A stretch of 64,000 nucleotides of DNA, taken from NCBI GenBank assembly GCA_964517495.1, contig CAZFER010000012.1:47128-111127 (forward strand). Reading direction: 5' to 3'. Below the pieces are notes generated by a model, which was not told the origin of the DNA, made no database searches, and saw only the letters and a list, made by a program, of their open reading frames with translations. This DNA is from CAZFER01 sp964517495 (GTDB taxonomy: Bacteria; Hinthialibacterota; Hinthialibacteria; Hinthialibacterales; Hinthialibacteraceae). The position numbers and the translations under genes were made by a program. Position 1 is the first letter of the stretch, and the number at the start of each line of letters is the position of its first letter. Shown here piece by piece: positions 35,881-46,862 of this stretch.

Positions 35881-37345
35881 TTAATACAAGGACCATTCAG
35901 TGACAGGCGTACCGCCGCCGAGGATCAGGGTGCCGTAAGAGGCTTCATTGTGAGGGCGGCCATTCCAGGCGAGCTGAGTTTTGCGGTCGTTTCCATCGTC
36001 GTCATTGACGGCGATATCAAATCCCATCGTATTTTGCATTTCAAAAAGCGTCGCTTTGGGGATTTTAAACTCGATCACATAACCTTCAGTGTTAGTGTCA
36101 CTCACCGCATACCAATTCTCATTTTCACCGAAGATTGGATTATTGGCCTCGTTGTCGCGCCAGGCGCCGTTAGGAGTCATGACAAACTGGCCTTCGTACT
36201 CATTACCCGTGTTACGGCCCCGATCATTGCTGTCATTCGAATCAAAGAATATTTCCGCACTGTCAATCAAGCCAGGTCTGTCCATCTTCAGAACCCGCAT
36301 CCGCTGAGTTGGTTACCACATTATCATCAATTACAGCTACACCGACGTAAATGGCATCATCATCATGAACCACCCAGGCGGACCAGTCGTGATCCCCAAG
36401 AACCCAGGAGCCATCCAAATTTTCTTCATTGCCGTTGTAATTACCAGTATGATGGTTGACAACGATTTCGGGTGCATCGCCATATTCACCGTCTTCGATT
36501 ACACCATCGAGTGTAGGAGCGGCTGTTTTAGGGGCCGTATAGGTGCGGGGACCAAGAATAAGATTACCATAGGAGGATTCAACATGGGTTTGGCCTGACC
36601 ACGTATATTGATTTTCCAGGGTATTTCCTCCATCATCATCGTCATTGACGGCAATATCAAAACCGATGATGTCACCCGGTTGGGGATTACCCAAAATATC
36701 CCATGACACCCGGAATTCATAATTCATATTGCCATCCGCATCAAAATCAGAAAGCCCATACCAAGAGGCATTCTCACCGTATCCCGGATTCCCCGCTTCG
36801 TTCTCACGATAAGCATTGTTGAAAGTTACAACATATTGTCCACCTGTTGACCAGCCTTCCGGCTTATCGCCCGCGGTATCCCGTTGATCGTAATTGCTGT
36901 TATCGCCATCGACAAAGATTTCGACACTGTCATCCAGCCAGGTTTGTTGGTTTTGGGAACCGGCTTCGGCGGTGTCATTGAAAATTTCGTCGTCAATAAC
37001 CCGAACAGCGACATAGAGATAGTTTTCGTCGTAACCAACATATACATCCGCTCCAAAATCTTCAGGGAAGAGAGGACCGTCTCCAGAAGCGACTTCGGCA
37101 TTTTGCATGAAATCCAATGCGTTTTCATCGTATCTCCAGGTCCAATAGGATGCGCCATTTGGTTGAGCCCCACCAGCATAAACCCATGACTCATCATTAG
37201 CCGTATCGATGATGCCATCGATTGTCGGTGGTTCCGGCAAGGGCATGGCGACATGGGTTTTGGTGTCATCCAAGGTTGCACGATCAGCGTATGCCAATCC
37301 TGCTGATAACAATACAATTGCTACAATCCATACCGTTTGTTTCAT
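35881..37345 (-). pseudogene. Secreted CBM9-like sugar-binding protein, frameshifted
   Basis: A signal peptide (MKQTVWIVAIVLLSAGLAYA) is followed by two tandem CBM9/DOMON-like beta domains (about residues 25-195 and 200-490 if joined). The repeat motif TWLDDSVEIFVDGDNSN in the first domain has its counterpart in the second broken at 36262-36268: the reading frame ends ...DGQTWLD-stop, while the adjacent frame continues DSAEIFFDSNDSND to the end at 35881. Removing one T (GATTGACAG to GATGACAG, as in repeat one) restores a single reading of about 487 residues. This is therefore either a one-base sequencing or assembly error or a recent mutation. CBM9-like domains bind plant polysaccharide ends, but the ligand here is unknown. 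Confidence 0.75.
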
Positions 37346-37520
37346 TTTTTATTCCCCTTTTTAATATGATTGATTGAAATATCGATTGAATATAACATAT
37401 TAGAAAAGGCATGTCTAGATAAAAATTGGGGTAAAATTTGGGATTTTTTCGAGCCGGCAAACATTCTGTTTTGGGAGAAGAATCAATCAATTTTGAAGGG
37501 TGTATGGAAAGGAAATGGTA

Positions 37521-38009
37521 TTAGTGCTTTATTTTAAGCAATTCTTTAACAAGTAAATCCACATCAGTACTTGGATTCCTGCTATCTGTTTTTCTATTAT
37601 GTTCTCGCAACTTTTGAGCATTTTTTAGGGCAATCTCAATCTTTCCAAGAATTTTTTCGAAATTTTTTAGTTTTTTATCATAGCCAGCATCATGTTTTTT
37701 CAATTCCTGCATTATGTCTTCGCTATCTTTAAATGGTCTGGTTGTATATGTGTAATGAAGTAAACACCAGATTTCAAAGCAAGGAGTTGATAAGGCTACT
37801 TTCAAATCGTGATCATTTGCTTTAATTTTTGCTCTATAAACACTCTCATGCTCATCTTTATCAAAAACACACCATACTTGATCGAAATCTGGATCAGAAT
37901 CCTTTTTTCTTGATTTTTCCCGATTTATCGCTTCATCTACCACGCTTATGGGGGCGTTGCGTTTTTCCCCATCGACGATTTCAATCTGAGCTGGATGTAA
38001 TTTGAATTC
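37521..38009 (-). CDS. RloB family protein (AbiLii-like), 5' end in assembly gap
   Basis: 162 residues are readable, and the frame is open into the N run, so the true start lies in the gap. Family landmarks are VWCVFDKDEH, then LSTPCFEIWCLLHYTYTT and NPSTDVDLLVKELL, characteristic of RloB (PF13707). RloB proteins are usually about 200-220 residues, so some 40-60 N-terminal residues are missing. The upstream gene on the same strand is an RloA-type ATPase, the normal partner; the pair matches the AbiL abortive-infection arrangement. A GTG at 37943 is not the real start, because coding similarity continues beyond it (FKLHPAQIEIVDG). Confidence 0.72.
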   Translation of the reverse strand, partial: EFKLHPAQIEIVDGEKRNAPISVVDEAINREKSRKKDSDPDFDQVWCVFDKDEHESVYRAKIKANDHDLKVALSTPCFEIWCLLHYTYTTRPFKDSEDIMQELKKHDAGYDKKLKNFEKILGKIEIALKNAQKLREHNRKTDSRNPSTDVDLLVKELLKIKH

Positions 38010-38109
38010 NNNNNNNNNNNNNNNNNNNNNNNNNNNNNNNNNNNNNNNNNNNNNNNNNNNNNNNNNNNNNNNNNNNNNNNNNNNNNNNNNNNNNNNNNNN
38101 NNNNNNNNN
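38010..38109. other. Assembly gap of exactly 100 N
   Basis: A run of exactly 100 undefined bases, the usual convention for a scaffold join of unknown length. It falls between the end of the RloA gene and the body of the RloB gene. Any reading frame crossing it is meaningless. Confidence 0.98.
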
Positions 38110-38111
38110 TT

Positions 38112-39413
38112 TCAAAATTTAAACTCCGATAAAAAAGGGATAGCACCATATCGACCGGCAAGATAGCCTTTTTGGAGTGCTTCATCCTTTCTCGGTTTAT
38201 AATCCGTTAATGGGTAAAGAGTCGTAGCACCCTCATTGTTTTTTTCAGTAAACCAAATTTGATCACGCCGAAAGAGTTCATTGTCCAACAAGGTTGTATC
38301 ATGAGTGGTAAAAACCACCTGTGCACCATTTTTATTTAAATCAGGATCGTGAATCATTTTAATGATGTTTCTCATTAAGAGGGGATGCATTTTAGTACCA
38401 ATTTCATCGATAAATAATACCTGATTATTACTAAATGAAAACAATATTTGGCCAAGTAAGGAGAAAAATTTACGAGTCCCCATAGATTCGTCTAATTCAT
38501 CGAAATAAATAGGATTTTTCGAGTTTCGATTTTTATGTCCCAATAATAAACCTAAAAAAACACTGCCTTTGTTAACCTTTTCTTTCATATCTTTTAATAT
38601 CTTATCTTTTAAATCATTTGGTATTTCATCTGGAAAAAAAATTCCATCCGGTTTTAATTCTTCAATTTGAATATCGTTAATACCTAAATCTGCTTGAGAT
38701 AATAATGAAATAATATTTTCTTTCAGGTCAGGTTTATTGTGCAATAAATAAGTAGTAAATCCAGTATCAAATACTTCCTCAGAAAAATCAATCAATTTAA
38801 AATACTTCCTAAACCATTTATACACTTCACCGAGTTGTTCATGATTAAATTGTGCTCCAACAGACAAAAACAAGGTATTTGTTTTTGTTTTGGCTATTAA
38901 AGAATCTCTCTCTCCTTTGAAATATTTTGTACTGAACGACCATTCGTATTCCACTTTTTCTGGGTTGAATTCTCGATGGAACCAATTTTGGGGCTGCCCA
39001 TACGGATAAGCAATCAACCACTCCTCCAGGATTTGCTCGTTGTTTAATTTTGCACCATATTGGTATCGAATCCACTCTGACTCGAATGTAATTTCAAATT
39101 CGGATGGTTCATTCATGCTTTTCTCATCGAGGCGAAAGGGTGATACACCGGTTTCATCATCCGGTTTGAGAGCAGTGGCGGAATTCACAATAAGATGATA
39201 AAAAAATTCAGCGGCTTTATAAAAATTACTTTTCCCAGAAGCATTGGCACCGTAAATAACAGCGCTCTTTAGGTATTGGGTGTTGGAAAGACCTGGAAGA
39301 TCTTTTTGAATGATATTTTGAGGTAAATTCTTATCACGATTATAGGCCGCCAAACTTAAAGTTTGCCTATCTTTGATAGAGCGGAAGTTTGTGAGAGAAA
39401 ATTCGATTAACAT
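38112..39413 (-). CDS. RloA-type AAA family ATPase (AbiLi-like)
   Basis: A 433-residue OLD/RloA-type ATPase. The start MLIEFSLTNFRSIKDRQTLSL is the typical N-terminal strand of this class. Walker A is YGANASGKSNFYKA, the signature region lies in SLLGQILFSF, Walker B is VLFIDEIGTKMHPLL and the switch TTHDTTLL. It ends FLSEFKF just before the gap. With the RloB gene downstream it forms a two-gene defence cassette, thought to act by abortive infection or nucleic-acid cleavage on phage infection. The frame is open ten codons upstream of ATG 39413, but MLIEF is the family start. It is divergent from the suf operon. Confidence 0.83.
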   Translation of the reverse strand: MLIEFSLTNFRSIKDRQTLSLAAYNRDKNLPQNIIQKDLPGLSNTQYLKSAVIYGANASGKSNFYKAAEFFYHLIVNSATALKPDDETGVSPFRLDEKSMNEPSEFEITFESEWIRYQYGAKLNNEQILEEWLIAYPYGQPQNWFHREFNPEKVEYEWSFSTKYFKGERDSLIAKTKTNTLFLSVGAQFNHEQLGEVYKWFRKYFKLIDFSEEVFDTGFTTYLLHNKPDLKENIISLLSQADLGINDIQIEELKPDGIFFPDEIPNDLKDKILKDMKEKVNKGSVFLGLLLGHKNRNSKNPIYFDELDESMGTRKFFSLLGQILFSFSNNQVLFIDEIGTKMHPLLMRNIIKMIHDPDLNKNGAQVVFTTHDTTLLDNELFRRDQIWFTEKNNEGATTLYPLTDYKPRKDEALQKGYLAGRYGAIPFLSEFKF

Positions 39414-39629
39414 TATACCTAAATATATCCTCGATTCATGCAAGAAATGCTTATAAAAACCGATAATATTTCATTTTTCCCTTCTAATCATCGTTATTTA
39501 TAAAAAAAAGTCAATGGAAGAAATGAAAATGATTCTGGTATATTGAACTCCAAATCAATGGATCGATTACTTGCCAATTAGTAATGACAATCACGTCCCT
39601 CAAAAAAAGTTAGAAAAGTTGGTTAAAAT

Positions 39630-39674
39630 ACTTGACGTAGTCAAGTAATCAAAGTATAGTTGACTATGTCAAGT
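39630..39674 (+). promoter_or_regulatory. suf operon promoter overlapped by two palindromic operators
   Basis: TTGACG (39632-39637) and TATAGT (39655-39660) are spaced by 17 bases, a near-consensus promoter. Two palindromes overlap it: ACTTGAC-GTA-GTCAAGT (39630-39646), covering the -35 box, and AGTTGAC-TAT-GTCAAGT (39658-39674), directly at the -10 end and start site. Their centres are 28 bases apart. The shared TTGAC-N3-GTCAA core suggests one dimeric regulator; an Rrf2-family Fe-S sensor (IscR/SufR type) is the natural guess because sufB starts at 39780. No such regulator gene is in the window. The rest of the 366-base gap (39414-39779) is AT-rich without other features. Confidence 0.65.
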
Positions 39675-39779
39675 AAAAAAGTAATTTTATTCCTCTCCAG
39701 GGGATCGGCTACAATATATATTATAAAGAGAACAATATATAAAATAATATAAACCAATATTAAAAGGGAGTGTGATTAC

Positions 39780-41225
39780 ATGTCTTCTTCTGAACAGGCC
39801 ATCCAAGAAGCCCTGAAAGATTATAAGTACGGGTTTTTTACTGATATTGAACAAGAGAAAGCTCCAAAAGGGCTGAACGAAGAAACCATTAAATTGATTT
39901 CGGCGAAAAAGAATGAGCCGGAATTTATGCTGGAGTGGCGGTTACGCGCCTTTAAGCATTGGCAAACGATGAAGGAGCCCAAATGGGCTTACGTGCATTA
40001 TCCGCCAATCGATTTTCAGGATATTCACTATTATGCAGCTCCTAAATCGGATAAGGATAAACCCAAAAATTTAGAGGAAGTTGATCCCAAACTATTGGAA
40101 ACCTATAACAAATTGGGTATTCCATTGAAAGAACAGGAAATGCTGGCCGGTGTGGCGGTTGATGCGGTATTTGACAGTGTTTCGGTCGCAACCACCTTTA
40201 AAGATAAATTGAACGATCTTGGGATCATATTCTGTTCGTTTTCTGAAGCAGTGGAAAACCATCCTGAGCTGGTGAAGAAATATCTCGGAACAGTGGTTCC
40301 ATATACTGACAATTACTTCGCCACCATGAATTCAGCGGTGTTTAGTGATGGATCGTTTGTTTATGTGCCCAAAGGTGTACGTTGCCCGATGGAGTTATCG
40401 ACTTATTTCCGAATTAACGCTTCAGAAACCGGGCAATTTGAGCGTACCCTGATCGTCGCGGAAGAAGGGGCGTATGTTAGTTATTTGGAAGGCTGTACGG
40501 CGCCAATGCGTGACGAAAATCAATTGCACGCCGCGGTTGTTGAATTGGTAGCGCTGGACAATGCGACAATTAAATATTCCACGGTTCAAAATTGGTATCC
40601 CGGTGATGAAGAAGGAAAAGGCGGGATATATAACTTTGTGACCAAGCGCGGCAAATGTGCTGGCGTAAATTCAAAGATTTCCTGGACCCAGGTGGAAACT
40701 GGCTCAGCGATTACATGGAAATACCCCAGTTGTATTCTGCAAGGCGATAATTCCACGGGTGAGTTTTACTCCGTTGCGTTGACCAACCGGCGTCAACAGG
40801 CGGATACCGGGACAAAGATGGTGCACATTGGCAAAAACACCAGCAGCAACATTGTTTCCAAAGGAATTTCCGCTGGCCGTGGCCAAAACGCCTATCGCGG
40901 TTTGGTACAGGTCCAAAGGAATGCCACCAATGCGCGAAACTTCACACAGTGTGATTCGATGTTGATTGGTGATCAATGCGGTGCGCATACTTTCCCCTAT
41001 ATCAATGTGAAGAACAACTCATCCAAAGTGGAGCACGAAGCAACCACATCCAAGATCGGCGAGGATCAGATTTTTTATTGCCAGCAACGTGGTATATCTT
41101 CCGAGGATGCGGTTAGCATGATTGTCAATGGATTTTGTAAGGAAGTGTTCCGCGAACTGCCGATGGAATTTGCAGTTGAAGCACAGAAACTGTTAAGCAT
41201 TAGTTTGGAAGGCAGTGTAGGATAA
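39780..41225 (+). CDS. sufB: Fe-S cluster assembly protein SufB
   Basis: A 481-residue protein, standard length. The beta-helix core has the family landmarks YAKYPPIDFQ-like KWAYVHYPPIDFQDIHYY, PKGVRCPMELSTYFRIN, EEGAYVSYLEGCTAP, the NWYPGDEEGKGG loop, and near the C-terminus HEATTSKIGEDQIFYCQQRGIS with the conserved H and C used in cluster assembly. SufB forms the scaffold SufBC2D. It is the first gene of sufB-C-D-S-U; GGGAG lies 10 bases before the ATG. Confidence 0.96.
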   Translation: MSSSEQAIQEALKDYKYGFFTDIEQEKAPKGLNEETIKLISAKKNEPEFMLEWRLRAFKHWQTMKEPKWAYVHYPPIDFQDIHYYAAPKSDKDKPKNLEEVDPKLLETYNKLGIPLKEQEMLAGVAVDAVFDSVSVATTFKDKLNDLGIIFCSFSEAVENHPELVKKYLGTVVPYTDNYFATMNSAVFSDGSFVYVPKGVRCPMELSTYFRINASETGQFERTLIVAEEGAYVSYLEGCTAPMRDENQLHAAVVELVALDNATIKYSTVQNWYPGDEEGKGGIYNFVTKRGKCAGVNSKISWTQVETGSAITWKYPSCILQGDNSTGEFYSVALTNRRQQADTGTKMVHIGKNTSSNIVSKGISAGRGQNAYRGLVQVQRNATNARNFTQCDSMLIGDQCGAHTFPYINVKNNSSKVEHEATTSKIGEDQIFYCQQRGISSEDAVSMIVNGFCKEVFRELPMEFAVEAQKLLSISLEGSVG

Positions 41226-41275
41226 GCGGAATTTATAACATAACGAAACTAACCTATTCAATTTATGGAGATTAT

Positions 41276-42049
41276 ATGATGCTTGAGATTAAAAATTTGC
41301 ATGTGAACGTGGAAGGCAATGAGATATTGAAAGGGATCGACATGAAGGTCAATCCCGGTGAAGTACACGCCATAATGGGGCCAAATGGTTCGGGAAAAAG
41401 TACGCTCTCCCAGGTATTGGCGGGAAATGAGAATTATGAGGTTACAGAGGGTGAGATCCTTTATCATGGCAAGGATCTGTTCGAGATGGAGCCGGAAGAA
41501 CGAGCCTGTGAAGGCATTTTTATGGCGTTTCAGTATCCAGTCGAAATTCCAGGTGTTTCCAATTCATATTTCTTGCGTACAGCCGTTAATTCCATTCGTA
41601 AGTCACGCGGTGAAGAGGAATTGGACGCTGTTGATTTCCTGGAACTGGTGAAAGAGAAAATCAAACTGGTTGATTTGGATAAATCCTTTTTGAACAGATT
41701 TGTTAACCAAGGCTTTTCTGGTGGAGAGAAAAAGCGCAATGAGATATTCCACATGGCAGTTTTGGAGCCCAAATTGGCAATTTTGGATGAGACCGATTCG
41801 GGATTGGATATCGACGCGTTGCGCATCGTGGCAAATGGTGTGAATGCGTTGCGTTCACCTGATCGCTCAATCGTGGTTATTACCCATTATCAACGGATAT
41901 TGAATCATATCGTTCCGGATAAAGTCCACATCCTCTCGAATGGGAAAATCGTTCGTAGTGGTGGCAGTAAACTGGCGCTCGAAGTGGAAGAAAAAGGTTA
42001 TAACCGGATTGAAGAACATTCCGGAGAAGCGGTTCCGGTTGGAGTGTAA
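41276..42049 (+). CDS. sufC: Fe-S cluster assembly ATPase SufC
   Basis: A 257-residue ABC-type ATPase. Walker A GPNGSGKSTLSQVL (about residue 38), the SufC-typical FMAFQYPVEIPGVSNSYFLR, signature GFSGGEKKRNEI, Walker B LAILDETDSGLDID and the switch HYQRIL. It powers the SufBCD scaffold. Two adjacent ATGs begin the gene (41276 and 41279), and GGAG precedes both; either may be used. Confidence 0.96.
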   Translation: MMLEIKNLHVNVEGNEILKGIDMKVNPGEVHAIMGPNGSGKSTLSQVLAGNENYEVTEGEILYHGKDLFEMEPEERACEGIFMAFQYPVEIPGVSNSYFLRTAVNSIRKSRGEEELDAVDFLELVKEKIKLVDLDKSFLNRFVNQGFSGGEKKRNEIFHMAVLEPKLAILDETDSGLDIDALRIVANGVNALRSPDRSIVVITHYQRILNHIVPDKVHILSNGKIVRSGGSKLALEVEEKGYNRIEEHSGEAVPVGV

Positions 42050-42107
42050 TCTCGATAATAGAATGAATGGCGAAACACAAATTTGAGTAATTATTAGGGA
42101 TATAAAT

Positions 42108-43448
42108 ATGGTTAATGTGCAAGCAAACCAAGAAAAAGTGGATTTGTATCAATCTCAATTCAATGAATTTGAAAAGAGTGTTGAAGATAAAGAACCAACA
42201 TGGTTGCATGAGATTCGCAAAGAAGCGATAGCTCATTTTAAGGAAATTGGTTTCCCAACCATGAAACATGAAGAATGGCGGCAAACCAATATTAAACCGA
42301 TATTACAGACAGATTATCAAACCGTCTCGACGTTAGATGAATCTGGGGCGAGTGATGCCTTTAAAAAGGCAGAAATCCCTGGATTGGATGCGCTGCAGCT
42401 GGTCTTCATCAACGGCTGTTTTTCGGAATCATTATCCCAGACAGAGGATTTACCTTCAGGTGTAATGGTTAAGAACCTGCAAGCAGCGTTGAAAGATGAC
42501 TCAGGGCGTCTGGAACCTTATCTTGCCCGTAAAGAAAGTTACGAAAAGACAGCGTTTGCATCACTGAACACGGCCTTTTTGGATGAAGGGGCGTGTGTGT
42601 TTATTTCAAAAGACACAGTGGTGGAAAAGCCGATTCAGATTCTTTATTTAAGCACTGAACAGGACCAGCCTTATATCGTTCATCCACGAACTTTGTTGGT
42701 GGCTGGAAATGGCAGCAAGGGTACGGTGATTGAATCGTATATCGGAAGCGATGGCAGCATTTATCTTAACAACGCGGTGACCGAAGTGATTGTCGGCGAG
42801 AATGCCAACATTGAACATATTAAATATCAGCGGGAAAGCGAAGCCGCCTTTCATGTGACTAATACCCAAATCAATCTTGATCGAAGTTGCAACTATATTC
42901 ACAATTCCCTTATGTTCGGTGGATTGGTTGTCCGCAACGAAATTACCAAGGTGTTGAATGCAGAAGGAATTCATAGCACATTAAACGGCATTTATATGCT
43001 TAAAAACAAGCAACATACAGATAACAATACCCGAATTGTTCACGCCAAACCGAATTGCAACAGTTGGGAAATGTATAAGGGTATTCTGGACGATGAGTCG
43101 CGTGGGGTATTCCGTGGACGTATTTTTGTGGCCCAAGAAGCACAAAAGACCGATGCCAAGCAAAGCAATCGTTCATTGCTGCTTTCAGAAAAGGCGGAAG
43201 CCAACGCCATGCCGCAGTTGGAGATTTTTGCAGACGATGTGAAGTGCACGCATGGGGCAACGACAGGCCAAATTGATGACGATGCCTTGTTTTACCTACG
43301 CTCACGGGGGATTGATCATATCACCGCCCGGGCATTGTTAACGTATGCGTTTGCCAGTGAGATGGTACAGGAAATTGGTTTACAACCAGTTCAAGAAATT
43401 GCAAATAAAATGCTGTATGAACGTTTATCACACGAGTACAAGAACTAA
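42108..43448 (+). CDS. sufD: Fe-S cluster assembly protein SufD
   Basis: A 446-residue paralogue of SufB. N-terminal helical segment with EAIAHFKEIGFPTMKHEEWRQTNI, then the right-handed beta-helix with YSNNAVTEVIVGENANIEHI-like turns, and a C-terminal SufBD core with HTDNNTRIVHAKPNC and CTHGATTGQIDDDALFYLRSRG, whose H is conserved in SufD. It forms the heterodimer with SufB. AGGGA lies 9 bases before the ATG, and the gene keeps the canonical position between sufC and sufS. Confidence 0.95.
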   Translation: MVNVQANQEKVDLYQSQFNEFEKSVEDKEPTWLHEIRKEAIAHFKEIGFPTMKHEEWRQTNIKPILQTDYQTVSTLDESGASDAFKKAEIPGLDALQLVFINGCFSESLSQTEDLPSGVMVKNLQAALKDDSGRLEPYLARKESYEKTAFASLNTAFLDEGACVFISKDTVVEKPIQILYLSTEQDQPYIVHPRTLLVAGNGSKGTVIESYIGSDGSIYLNNAVTEVIVGENANIEHIKYQRESEAAFHVTNTQINLDRSCNYIHNSLMFGGLVVRNEITKVLNAEGIHSTLNGIYMLKNKQHTDNNTRIVHAKPNCNSWEMYKGILDDESRGVFRGRIFVAQEAQKTDAKQSNRSLLLSEKAEANAMPQLEIFADDVKCTHGATTGQIDDDALFYLRSRGIDHITARALLTYAFASEMVQEIGLQPVQEIANKMLYERLSHEYKN

Positions 43449-43486
43449 GATAGTATATATATGCTATTCGTTTTGAAGGAGCCATT

Positions 43487-44790
<1,304 letters not shown>

Positions 44791-44791
<1 letters not shown>

Positions 44792-45243
44792 TGTCTGAAT
44801 TACAGGATTTGTATCAAGAGGTTATTTTAGATCATTCCAAGCGGCCACGTAATTTTCGTGAGATTGATAATGCCAATCATCACGCCGAGGGCTATAATCC
44901 TTTATGTGGTGACCGGTTCACCATATATCTCCATGTCAATAATGGAAAAGTTGAAGATGCCTCCTTTACCGGCGCTGGATGCGCGATTTCAACCGCTTCC
45001 GCGTCATTGATGACCGAAAGTTTAAAAGGTAAATCCGTGGAAGAGGCAGAAAAGATTTTCCAGAATTTCCATGAATTGGTAGCGGGGAATGAAGAACAGG
45101 TTGATGATTCCAACATTTTAGGCAAGTTAAAAGCACTTTCTGGAGTACGGGCTTTCCCCATGCGGGTTAAATGCGCAACCCTGGCATGGCACACCATGCG
45201 CGCCGCCATCGAGGGGGAAGATGAGTCGATTACGACGGAGTGA
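44791..45243 (+). CDS. sufU: Sulfur-transfer/scaffold protein SufU
   Basis: A 150-residue IscU-fold protein of the SufU branch. It opens LYQEVILDHSKRPRNF, and the three zinc/sulfur ligands are visible: C39 (NPLCGDRF), C64 (GAGCAISTAS) and C128 (RVKCATLAW). The 18-20 residue insertion between the second and third cysteines and the R near C128 are SufU features. It accepts persulfide from SufS. It starts inside the sufS stop codon and is followed by a strong terminator, so the operon ends here. Confidence 0.95.
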
Positions 45244-45279
45244 GTATTTTAACAATTTTGACATAACAGAGCCTTTTTG

Positions 45280-45308
45280 AAAAAGGGGATCGTTTGATCC
45301 CCTTTTTT
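45280..45308 (+). terminator. Intrinsic terminator of the suf operon
   Basis: AAAAAGGGGATC (45280-45291), loop GTTT and GATCCCCTTTTT (45296-45307) form a perfect 12-bp stem ending in a T tract, 37 bases after sufU. Confidence 0.88.
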
Positions 45309-45368
45309 AATTTAATCGCTTTTACTCACAAAACATGAATCTTCTACTGGTTGGATATTTAATCTATC

Positions 45369-45396
45369 TTGACGTAACACATTTTCGTATGATAAT
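45369..45396 (+). promoter_or_regulatory. Possible promoter of the second SGNH gene
   Basis: TTGACG (45369-45374) and GATAAT (45391-45396) are spaced by 16 bases, about 75 bases before the start codon. The match is fair, the spacing slightly short; no operator is seen. Confidence 0.4.
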
Positions 45397-45471
45397 ATTC
45401 AACTAAATGATGAGAAAATTCTGTGGCTCCATTGGGGGAATCCGAATCAAATAATCCCATAAATCCAATCG

Positions 45472-46854
45472 ATGAATAAAATGAAATTTAAATCATCCAT
45501 AATAAACACTTCTTTAATTTTGCTTAGTATATTGGTATGTTTGGTGGTTATTGAATTATCAACGTGGGTTTATCTCAGTTTTAATAAAACAACCCTGGAA
45601 CGAGTTAATCAACAACAAGACGCTGTTCGAAAAAGTTTTAAGAATGGTCCCCGTTTTAAAAGCAATCCTTATCTGTCCTACACTCCATCTGATGTATCAA
45701 TCACCCAAAATGGCTGTCAAATTGGTTATGAAACCTTTTTACTTGAAAAACCTGAGAATACAATCCGAATAGCCTGTCTAGGAGGTTCCACCACAAAAAA
45801 TGCCTACCCAAAATATTTAAAGGAAATCATTCAACCATGTGTTCCTGATCATTCTGTTGAAGTTATGGATTGGGGTTGCCAGGGATGGACAATGCTTGAA
45901 TCAACCATGAATTATGTTCTTCGTGTTCAGGCATTTGATCCTGACATTGTCATTCTTCATCATGGAATCAATGACATTGCTCCCCGATTGCGTAACAATT
46001 ATAAATTCGATTTATCACATTACCGGCGTCCCTTCTGTTTTACTGGTTTAAACTGGAGCGATAAATTGGCAAGTTATAGTTCATTTGTTGCCTGGATGCA
46101 ACTTCGTTTAGGCTATGCCATAGCGGATTTGGATTATTGGACCGTCATTCAAGCCAAACATGGTGAGTGGATCAACATGGATGATTTCCCTGTTGATGAA
46201 ACCCTGCGTCATTATAAAAACGGAATTGAAACCATTCATCATATAACCAAATCAAAAGGAACGACACTCATCCTGGCTGGAATGGCATACACCCTCAAGG
46301 GATACTTAAATGAACAAATGGCTGGAATCGCCGATCAACATAATCTTGTTATGAAAAAATATGCCCATAACAACAATATAATGTTCTGTGATACACAAGA
46401 AATGTTACAGCATGATACTGACTATTTTGTTGACCAATGTCATTTGATTGCGTTTGGCGATGAGATGAAAGCCAAAATGATCGCGAATGCCATCTTAAAT
46501 CAATTGGAACTCAAACAACGATTGTGGGTATCTGATTCAATTGATTCCAAAGAGGATAAATCAGGAAAAAGAATTGAAGGAAACGAAATTGTCATAAACT
46601 GGAACTTTTACAAAGATGTTTTTGAAGCGATCCATGTGTATGTGCAAGCCGATGGTGGAAAGAGGCAATTTCTTGCAGAATCAAAAAATCTTCATGAAGG
46701 ACACATGGAATGGAAGCCAAATAATCCGAAAATTGATCCCCAGTTTATTTCCGGACCCCAATCAGGTCATGACTATTTATTTTCCGCATGGCCTGTGAGT
46801 GCCACAGGCGCCATCGAAGCCCCTATAACCTCCTTTGAACCTGTGGAATATTAA
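45472..46854 (+). CDS. Membrane-anchored SGNH-hydrolase-like protein
   Basis: A 460-residue protein with an N-terminal signal/anchor (INTSLILLSILVCLVVIELS). The SGNH blocks are ACLGGSTTKN (nucleophile Ser), VEVMDWGCQGWT, ILHHGINDIA (Asn block) and DQCHLIAFGDEM, which supplies Asp and His. The last 100 residues (about 355-460) form a beta-rich segment with WNFYKDVFEAIHVYVQADGG, possibly a fibronectin-like module. Likely a surface acyl-esterase or transferase, a distant relative of the protein at 34063. ATG 45472 and 45481 are both possible starts. Confidence 0.72.
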   Translation: MNKMKFKSSIINTSLILLSILVCLVVIELSTWVYLSFNKTTLERVNQQQDAVRKSFKNGPRFKSNPYLSYTPSDVSITQNGCQIGYETFLLEKPENTIRIACLGGSTTKNAYPKYLKEIIQPCVPDHSVEVMDWGCQGWTMLESTMNYVLRVQAFDPDIVILHHGINDIAPRLRNNYKFDLSHYRRPFCFTGLNWSDKLASYSSFVAWMQLRLGYAIADLDYWTVIQAKHGEWINMDDFPVDETLRHYKNGIETIHHITKSKGTTLILAGMAYTLKGYLNEQMAGIADQHNLVMKKYAHNNNIMFCDTQEMLQHDTDYFVDQCHLIAFGDEMKAKMIANAILNQLELKQRLWVSDSIDSKEDKSGKRIEGNEIVINWNFYKDVFEAIHVYVQADGGKRQFLAESKNLHEGHMEWKPNNPKIDPQFISGPQSGHDYLFSAWPVSATGAIEAPITSFEPVEY

Positions 46855-46862
46855 TTTCCTGT

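Noticed and set aside
35875..36459. 194-residue plus-strand frame
   Set aside because: It lies antisense to the CBM9-like gene, which has a signal peptide, internal repeats and family motifs; the plus-strand frame has none.
37946..38185. Open frame of 79 residues across the N run
   Set aside because: It exists only because undefined bases contain no stop codons; it is the wrong frame for both RloA and RloB.
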